Program-made: the position numbers and the translations under genes | NCBI GenBank assembly: GCA_018830415.1 | Contig: JAHJSJ010000336.1 | Span: 1-19,138 of the forward strand | DNA from: Alphaproteobacteria bacterium | GTDB lineage: Bacteria; Pseudomonadota; Alphaproteobacteria; Sphingomonadales; Sphingomonadaceae | DNA: 19,138 nt | Direction of reading: 5' to 3' | In this document: positions 14,829 through 19,138 of the stretch, piece after piece | How positions within the stretch are numbered: the stretch's first letter is position 1 | How the letters are laid out: every line of letters begins with the position of its first letter | Notes under the pieces: model-generated | Seen by the model: only the letters and a program-made list of their open reading frames with translations | What the model was told of the DNA's origin: nothing | The model's database searches: none

Positions 14829-16115
14829 ATGAGCATGACGCTTCCCCTTCCCGGCCATGATGCCGCCCGTCCATTGGCTCGCTGGCTGGGCGGCGCTGTG
14901 CTGGCGTTCGCCTTGCTCGGCGGGGCCTATGCGTTGGTGGCGCAGGTGGCGGGCGAACGCGGGATCGCGCCCACCGCTGCCAGCGCCGATATCGAAGTGC
15001 GCGGGATCAGCGTCGATGTCAGCGGCAAAAGCGCCGAGGACGCGCGCGCTGTTGGCTGGCGTGAGGCGCAGCGGCAGGCATGGGCCAAGCTCGGCGGGCC
15101 GAAACTGCCCGACGCACAGCTTGACGGGCTGGTATCCGCGATCGTGATCGAACGCGAACGGCTGGGCCCGCGGCGCTATATCGCCACGCTGGGCGTGGTG
15201 TTTGATCGTCAGCGCGCGGGCAGTTATCTTGGCGGCCCGGAGCAGGCGGCGCGGTCGGCCCCGCTGTTGCTGATCCCGGCGATGGAAAGCGGCGGGGCGT
15301 TCATTGCCTTTGAACAGCGCAATCCGTGGCAGCAGGCCTGGGCCGACTTCAATCCCGGCACCAGTCGCATCAATTACGTGCGCCTGAGCGGGGCGGGGGG
15401 CGATTCGCTGTTGGTCAATTTCGGTCAGGCGACCCGCCGCAGCCGCGCATGGTGGCGCAGTATGCTCGACCAATATGGCGCAACCGATGCGCTGATGGCG
15501 TTTGCCCGGCTCGATCATCAGTTTCCCGGCGGGCCGGTCAGCGGCACCTTCACCGCGCGATATGGCCCTGACAGCCGCCTGCTCGAAACTTTCACGCTGA
15601 AGGCTGATGGGCCGGATCAGGTGCCGGAAATGCTGGGCCGCGCGGTTCAACGGATCGACGGCATTTTTTCGGGCGCGCTGGCGGCGGGCAAGCTCAAGCC
15701 CGATCCGACCTTGCGGCTGGGCGGCGCTGGCGAAGTTGATCCGGCAATCCAGCGCCTGATCGAGATCGGGCAGGCAATCAAGGCGCGCGAGGAAGCAGCG
15801 GCAGCGGCGGCTGCGGCAGGGATTGTTCCGGGAACCAATCCTCTACCGATCAGCGGCCCTGTGCCGGGCGAAGCAACCGTGCGCGCCATCACAGTGCAGT
15901 TTGCCACCCCAGATGCCGCCACGTTTGACGGGCTGCTCAGCGCAGTGCGCGGCACCGCCGGTGTGCGCGGACTGGGCGTGACCAGCACCGCGATTGGCGG
16001 CACGTCGGTGATGAGCGTGAGCTATGCCGGAACGCTCGAAGAACTGGCCGCCGCGTTCGAAGCGCGCGGGTTTACCGTGCGGCGAGGGGCGAATGCGCTC
16101 GCCATCAGCCGTTAG
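14829..16115 (+). CDS. DUF2066-like membrane-anchored protein with HMA-like C-terminal fold
   Basis: Function unknown. The 428-residue product has one N-terminal hydrophobic segment (about 20-40, WLGGAVLAFALLGGAYALVAQV), so it is either anchored in the inner membrane or exported. The region after it (IEVRGISVDVSGKSAEDARAVGWREAQRQAWAKL, about 55-88) has the look of DUF2066, in which an altered amino acid run precedes a helix of Ala/Arg/Gln. An alanine-rich linker near 317-330 joins a C-terminal domain of about 80 residues (EATVRAITVQFATPD to the end) that resembles a ferredoxin-like HMA/septum-type fold without the metal-binding Cys pair. ATG 14829 is chosen; ATG 14835 and TTG 14784 are alternatives, with no decisive ribosome-binding site. 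hda follows 12 bp later, and purM is divergent. Confidence 0.6.
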   Translation: MSMTLPLPGHDAARPLARWLGGAVLAFALLGGAYALVAQVAGERGIAPTAASADIEVRGISVDVSGKSAEDARAVGWREAQRQAWAKLGGPKLPDAQLDGLVSAIVIERERLGPRRYIATLGVVFDRQRAGSYLGGPEQAARSAPLLLIPAMESGGAFIAFEQRNPWQQAWADFNPGTSRINYVRLSGAGGDSLLVNFGQATRRSRAWWRSMLDQYGATDALMAFARLDHQFPGGPVSGTFTARYGPDSRLLETFTLKADGPDQVPEMLGRAVQRIDGIFSGALAAGKLKPDPTLRLGGAGEVDPAIQRLIEIGQAIKAREEAAAAAAAAGIVPGTNPLPISGPVPGEATVRAITVQFATPDAATFDGLLSAVRGTAGVRGLGVTSTAIGGTSVMSVSYAGTLEELAAAFEARGFTVRRGANALAISR

Positions 16116-16127
16116 GCGCTGGCGGTG

Positions 16128-16787
16128 ATGAACACCCCGTACCCGTCGCAGATTGCCTTGCCGTTGTCTGGTCGCGGACCTGCGGGCGCGCAGCGGATCG
16201 TGATCGGTGCAGCCAATGCCGATGTGATCGAGGCGTTGCAGGACCCCGCGCGCTGGCCATTCCACGTCGCCGTGCTGACCGGCCCGCCGCGTTCGGGCAA
16301 ATCGCTGCTGGCCCGCTGGGCGCAGAGCCTGCCGGGGGCAGACGGGCTTGAGGTGATCGACGACGCCGAACAGGCGGATGAAACCGATCTGTTCCACCGC
16401 TGGAACGCGGTGCAGCAAGGCGGGTTACGCGAAGGCGGGGCGTTGCTGCTGGTTGCCAATGGCGGCGAGGAAAACGGTGGGTGGAACATTGCCTTGCCCG
16501 ATCTCGCCTCGCGCATCGGCGGATCGTTGCAACTGGCGATTGGCGCGCCCGACGATGCGATGGCAGGCGCATTGATTCACGCCCATGCCGAACAACGCGG
16601 GCTGAGCCTGCCTGACGGGGCGGCGGAATACTTGGTGCCGCGCACCACCCGCAGCTTTGCCGGGATTGAAGCGCTGGTCGCAGCGATTGACCGCATCAGC
16701 CTTGAACGACAGGTGCCCGCCACCATGTCGGTGTGGCGCGCCGCGCTCGAAGCCTTGCATGGGCCAGAGCAGCAACGTCTGCTGTAG
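16128..16787 (+). CDS. hda: DnaA-related regulatory ATPase (Hda/HdaA)
   Basis: Hda joins the DNA-loaded sliding clamp to DnaA-ATP and stimulates its hydrolysis, which limits re-initiation of replication. The 219-residue product shows the N-terminal clamp-binding motif QIALPL at 8-13, Walker A GPPRSGKS at 52-59, a Walker B-like LEVIDDAEQ at 74-82, sensor-1-like ALLLVAN at 105-111, LASRIGG with the box VII Arg129, and a sensor-2 region RSFAGIEALVAAIDR with Arg175. It lacks the DnaA DNA-binding domain, as expected. GTG 16125 immediately before the ATG is an equally possible start. It is close behind the DUF2066-like gene and 44 bp before cysE. Confidence 0.88.
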   Translation: MNTPYPSQIALPLSGRGPAGAQRIVIGAANADVIEALQDPARWPFHVAVLTGPPRSGKSLLARWAQSLPGADGLEVIDDAEQADETDLFHRWNAVQQGGLREGGALLLVANGGEENGGWNIALPDLASRIGGSLQLAIGAPDDAMAGALIHAHAEQRGLSLPDGAAEYLVPRTTRSFAGIEALVAAIDRISLERQVPATMSVWRAALEALHGPEQQRLL

Positions 16788-16831
16788 GGCGCGATTTGCA
16801 TCACGCGCCGTTTGATGGGAATAAAGGTGTC

Positions 16832-17563
16832 ATGTTCGAACCGTTGATCAGCTATCTGGATTCAGTGCGCGCGCGCGACCCTGCGCCGCGTTCACGCTGG
16901 GAAATCCTGCTTTATCCGGGGGTTCTGGCGCTGGGGATGCACCGCATCGCGCATTGGCTGTTCGATGCCAAACTGTATTTCCTCGCACGGTTCGTGAACC
17001 ATTTTTCGCGCGCGCTGACCGCAATCGATATTCATCCCGGTGCGCGGATCGGCAAGAACTTCTTTATCGACCACGGCTTTACCGTGATTGGCGAAACCGC
17101 CGAAATTGGCGATAATGTCACGATTTACCAATGTGTTACCTTGGGGGGTAGCAACCCGACCAATGGCAAGGGCGGCAAACGCCACCCAACCCTTTGCGAC
17201 AATGTCATCATCGGTTCGGGCGCGCAGATCATCGGCCCGATTGTGGTGGGTGAACGCGCCCGCGTCGGCGCCAATGCGGTGGTGACGGATGATGTGCCCG
17301 CGGGCGCGACGATGATCGGGCTGAAGGCGCGATCAACACTCGTCCCGGCGGAGGAATGGATCAAGGAATTCATCCCCTATGGCACCCCCTGCGATGATCC
17401 CCCCTGCGACGATCAGGGCCGCCCGCGCCGTGATTGCGTGGAAAAGCTGGAGGCGGAAATCGCAGGCCTGCGCGAAGATATGGCGGCGATGAAGGCAATG
17501 CTGGATGAACGCAGCGCGCCGGTTGAGGGCGAAACGCCCTTGAAAAGCGGGACGGCGGATTGA
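16832..17563 (+). CDS. cysE: Serine O-acetyltransferase
   Basis: Acetylates L-serine with acetyl-CoA, the first committed step of cysteine synthesis; cytosolic. ATG 16832 is chosen (AAAGG 5 bases upstream); the upstream open frame to 16733 only overlaps hda. The 243-residue product is the short form lacking most of the E. coli N-terminal helical domain. Left-handed beta-helix repeats run from about 66 to 165. Catalytic Asp66 (IDIHPG) and His81 (FIDHGFTVIGETAEIG) are 15 apart as in E. coli Asp143/His158. Also seen are VTLGG at 102-106 and GGKRHPT (His118). An unusual tail from about 183 holds CDDPPCDDQGRPRRDC (Cys187, Cys192, Cys202) and then a charged helix, perhaps a coiled coil (about 203-226). 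It overlaps the next gene as TTGA. Confidence 0.95.
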   Translation: MFEPLISYLDSVRARDPAPRSRWEILLYPGVLALGMHRIAHWLFDAKLYFLARFVNHFSRALTAIDIHPGARIGKNFFIDHGFTVIGETAEIGDNVTIYQCVTLGGSNPTNGKGGKRHPTLCDNVIIGSGAQIIGPIVVGERARVGANAVVTDDVPAGATMIGLKARSTLVPAEEWIKEFIPYGTPCDDPPCDDQGRPRRDCVEKLEAEIAGLREDMAAMKAMLDERSAPVEGETPLKSGTAD

Positions 17564-17925
17564 ACACAGGCGCGCAAATCCCCGGCCTTGCCGGACAGGT
17601 GGTGGCGTTTCCGGGTCACGCCGCAGCGCAAATCGGGTTTGAACGCGCGGAATTGCAGCGCATTCTTGATCTCTATGGCCGGATGGTCGCCGCCGGGCAG
17701 TGGCGCGATTATGCGATGGTTTTCGATCGCCACGTCGCAACCTTCGCCGCGTTCCGCCGCACCGCCGAACGCCCGCAGGCGCGGGTCGAAAAACGCCCCG
17801 CCTTGCGCGGCAAGCAGGGGATGTGGACGCTGTTCGGCGAACACGGACAGGTGCTGAAACGCGGGCACGACCTTGCGGGCGTGCTCGCACCGATGGAGCG
17901 GCGGTTGCTGAAGGCGGTGGATTAA
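17560..17925 (+). CDS. DUF2794 family protein
   Basis: Function unknown; the DUF2794 family is, as far as I recall, restricted mainly to alphaproteobacteria. The 121-residue product carries its pattern: FERAELQRILDLYGRMVAAGQWRDYAMVF (about 27-55), FAAFRRTAERPQARVEKRP, then LRGKQGMWTLFGEHGQVLKRGHDLAGVL. It has no signal peptide or membrane segment and is probably cytosolic. The start is TTG 17560, sharing TTGA with the cysE stop; no ATG precedes the conserved core. Translation is probably coupled to cysE. A perfect 11-bp hairpin (17930-17956) follows. Confidence 0.82.
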   Translation: MNTGAQIPGLAGQVVAFPGHAAAQIGFERAELQRILDLYGRMVAAGQWRDYAMVFDRHVATFAAFRRTAERPQARVEKRPALRGKQGMWTLFGEHGQVLKRGHDLAGVLAPMERRLLKAVD

Positions 17926-17929
17926 AAGC

Positions 17930-17956
17930 TCCCCCTCCCCACAATGGGGAGGGGGA
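17930..17956. terminator. Hairpin between convergent DUF2794 and dehydrogenase genes
   Basis: TCCCCCTCCCC (17930-17940) and GGGGAGGGGGA (17946-17956) are perfect 11-base inverted arms around ACAAT. It begins 5 bases after the DUF2794 stop and ends 7 bases before the dehydrogenase stop. No U run follows on either strand, so it may act as a bidirectional transcription block or 3' mRNA stabiliser. The CTCCCC palindrome is a type I have seen repeated between genes in related genomes (recall). Confidence 0.6.
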
Positions 17957-17963
17957 AATTGGC

Positions 17964-18893
17964 TTACCCCCTCGCGCTGCCCGGGCCGGTGCCGGTTACT
18001 TTCTGCATCGCCTTCAGGATATTGCCCGATTGTTCGCTACCCGATTGCGGGGCGATCAGGTTGGTGAAGGCGTTGATTTCTTCCCAATGCGCGGCAAAGC
18101 CTTCGACCGTGCGCTCACCTTCGGGCAGCCACACCGCATCGTTCATCACCGTCCACGAGGAGTGGAAGCCGCCTGCGCCCGCGCCAACAATCGCATTGGT
18201 CGGTGCGTCTTCGCTGACGAGGAACAGCGCGGCAGGCACCACGTTTTCCGGCGCGAACAGCTTGAACGCTTCTTCGGGGAACAGGTCTTCGGTCATGCGG
18301 GTGCCAGCGACCGGCGACAGGGTGTTGCAGCGCACGTTATACTTCGCGCCTTCCAATGCCAGCGTCTTGGTCAGGCCCGCAAGGCCCAGCTTGGCCGCGC
18401 CGTAGTTCGCCTGACCGAAATTGCCGAACAGGCCGGTGGACGACGCGGTCATCAGCACGCGGCCATAGCCCTGTTCGCGGAAGGTTTCCCAGCACGCCTT
18501 GGTGGCAAAGGCGCTGCCGGTGAGGTGCACCTTGACCACGAATTCAAAGTCGGCCGGTTCCATCTTGACGAAGGTCTTGTCGCGCAGCACGCCAGCGTTG
18601 TTGATCAGCACATGGACGCCGCCCCACTTTTGCTTGGCATCGGCGACCATCTTTTCCATCTGTTCGTATTCGGTGACCGACCCGCCGTTGGCGATCGCTT
18701 CGCCGCCCATCGCTTCGATTTCGGCGACGACCTGCGCTGCGGCGTCAGAGGTGCCTGTGCCATCGCGCGCGCCGCCCAGATCATTGACCACAACCTTCGC
18801 CCCGCGCCGCGCGAGTTCCAACGCATAGGCCTTGCCCAAACCGCCGCCTGCGCCGGTGACGATAGCAACCTTGTCTTTGAAGTTGATGGTCAT
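17964..18893 (-). CDS. Short-chain dehydrogenase of the peroxisomal MFE-2 / 17beta-HSD4 type
   Basis: Probably oxidises a (3R)-hydroxyacyl-CoA or related hydroxy compound with NAD. The 309-residue product is a classical SDR with a longer C-terminus. Visible: the nucleotide-binding TGAGGGLG at 13-20, Asp38 in VVVNDLGG (points to NAD rather than NADP), the 17beta-HSD4-style insert GARDGTGTSDAAAQVVAEIEAMGGEA after it, NNAG at 98-101, catalytic Ser151 (TASSTGLFGNFGQ), and Tyr164 with Lys168 (YGAAK). ATG 18893 has AGGAGAAC 5-12 bases upstream. It is the only fatty-acid-type gene seen; its partners, if any, lie beyond the right edge. The gap upstream (18894-19138) holds a 16-bp palindrome that could be an operator. 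Confidence 0.9.
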   Translation of the reverse strand: MTINFKDKVAIVTGAGGGLGKAYALELARRGAKVVVNDLGGARDGTGTSDAAAQVVAEIEAMGGEAIANGGSVTEYEQMEKMVADAKQKWGGVHVLINNAGVLRDKTFVKMEPADFEFVVKVHLTGSAFATKACWETFREQGYGRVLMTASSTGLFGNFGQANYGAAKLGLAGLTKTLALEGAKYNVRCNTLSPVAGTRMTEDLFPEEAFKLFAPENVVPAALFLVSEDAPTNAIVGAGAGGFHSSWTVMNDAVWLPEGERTVEGFAAHWEEINAFTNLIAPQSGSEQSGNILKAMQKVTGTGPGSARG

Positions 18894-18938
18894 GTGTGTT
18901 CTCCTGTCCTTGATCTATGCAGCTTCTGGGCGGCGCGG

Positions 18939-18954
18939 TTTACGCCTGCGTAAA
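18939..18954. promoter_or_regulatory. 16-bp palindrome upstream of the dehydrogenase gene
   Basis: TTTACGC (18939-18945), CT, GCGTAAA (18948-18954): a perfect palindrome centred 53 bp before the dehydrogenase ATG on the minus strand. The size and position suit a dimeric repressor such as a TetR-family protein, several of which control acyl-CoA genes. No regulator gene is in the window. Confidence 0.5.
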
Positions 18955-18999
18955 GCTGATTTGTGGCCGCTGCGTGGCACTTTCAAGCGTGGCTTGCAA

Positions 19000-19036
19000 C
19001 CGCCTAACTGTCAGGCGGCGGATGCCGTAGCGGCAT
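19000..19036. repeat. Two adjacent short hairpins in the non-coding right edge
   Basis: CCGCCT (19000-19005) pairs with AGGCGG (19013-19018) around AACTGTC, and ATGCCG (19022-19027) pairs with CGGCAT (19031-19036) around TAG. They may belong to the 5' leader or promoter region of the dehydrogenase, or to the neighbouring REP-like element. I see no open reading frame of note in 18894-19138. Confidence 0.4.
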
Positions 19037-19041
19037 TGTGA

Positions 19042-19116
19042 GTCTCCGCGCAGGCGGGGACCTCGTTGATCAGGCGAATCGCTCTGCCGACCGGGATTCC
19101 CGCCTGCGCGGGAATT
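19042..19116. repeat. REP-like inverted pair (CGCNGGCGGGGA / TCCCGCCTGCGCGGGA type)
   Basis: The first unit, GTCTCCGC-GCAG-GCGGGGAC at 19042-19061, and the second unit, ATTCCCGC-CTGC-GCGGGAAT at 19096-19115, are each a hairpin of 8-base arms with a 4-base loop. The two loops, GCAG and CTGC, are complementary, so the two units are inverted copies of one another separated by about 34 bases. Such pairs are a hallmark of REP/BIME-like intergenic repeats; this core is different from the one at 11725-11817. Confidence 0.72.
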
Positions 19117-19138
19117 CACAAGTGTTCGAGCGCCGGAA

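Noticed and set aside
14760..15650. Upstream extension of the purM frame (670-residue product)
   Set aside because: The extra part is antisense to the DUF2066-like gene and has the composition of GC-skew shadow translation; purM has a normal ATG at 14759.
17700..18953. Long plus-strand frame (417 residues) over DUF2794 and the dehydrogenase
   Set aside because: It is out of frame with DUF2794 and antisense to the SDR, with shadow-type composition and no domain.
1..19138. Mobile element, CRISPR array, toxin-antitoxin or defence system
   Set aside because: No transposase, integrase, repeat-spacer pattern, nuclease or paired small toxin gene was seen; the genes are core-type with uniform composition.

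Overview
This window reads as ordinary chromosome of a GC-rich alphaproteobacterium, most likely a sphingomonad (Erythrobacter, Porphyrobacter or Novosphingobium type). The grounds are the high GC with strong third-position bias, the run lptD-surA-pdxA-rsmA, DUF2794 and DUF2256 proteins, and the intergenic CCTTCGACAAGCTCAGG-type palindromes common in that order. No sequence search was possible, so the taxonomic call rests on recall. I see no phage, IS element, CRISPR array, tRNA, rRNA or toxin system.

Layout. (1) 1-1283: 3' part of malate synthase G (+), cut by the window edge. (2) 1353-1922: unrecognised small membrane-anchored protein (+), overlapping rsmA tail to tail. (3) 1867-7562 (-): lptD, surA, pdxA, rsmA, transcribed right to left; they serve outer-membrane assembly, vitamin B6 synthesis and 16S rRNA methylation, and the last three overlap. 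(4) 7713-9801 (+): pepA, a 50-residue DUF2256 zinc-finger gene, and holC. (5) 9883-10398 (+): a lipoprotein, facing a Tat-exported intradiol dioxygenase-like gene at 10411-11049 (-). (6) 11211-11633 (+): ndk with a good intrinsic terminator, then about 160 bp of tandem and REP-like repeats. (7) 11844-14759 (-): purM, purN and a sulfotransferase with overlapping ends. (8) 14829-17925 (+): a DUF2066-like anchored protein, hda, cysE and a DUF2794 gene. (9) 17964-18893 (-): a peroxisomal-MFE2-type short-chain dehydrogenase. Upstream of it, 18894-19138 has no gene but holds several inverted repeats.

The genes are mainly housekeeping. SurA is the periplasmic chaperone that helps fold outer-membrane proteins such as LptD, so those two form a functional pair. 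PurM and PurN act at nearby steps of purine synthesis, and the divergent DUF2066-like/hda pair beside them recalls a purN-purM-DUF2066-hda neighbourhood I remember from gammaproteobacteria.

The points most worth a second look are: the DUF2256 gene placed between pepA and holC, with an inverted repeat over its ribosome-binding site; the PAPS-type sulfotransferase gene joined to purN by TGATG; the lone Tat-exported intradiol dioxygenase; the REP/tandem-repeat zone after ndk; and a 16-bp palindrome upstream of the dehydrogenase. No stretch over 300 bp lacks a gene. I did not find a convincing new multi-gene system.
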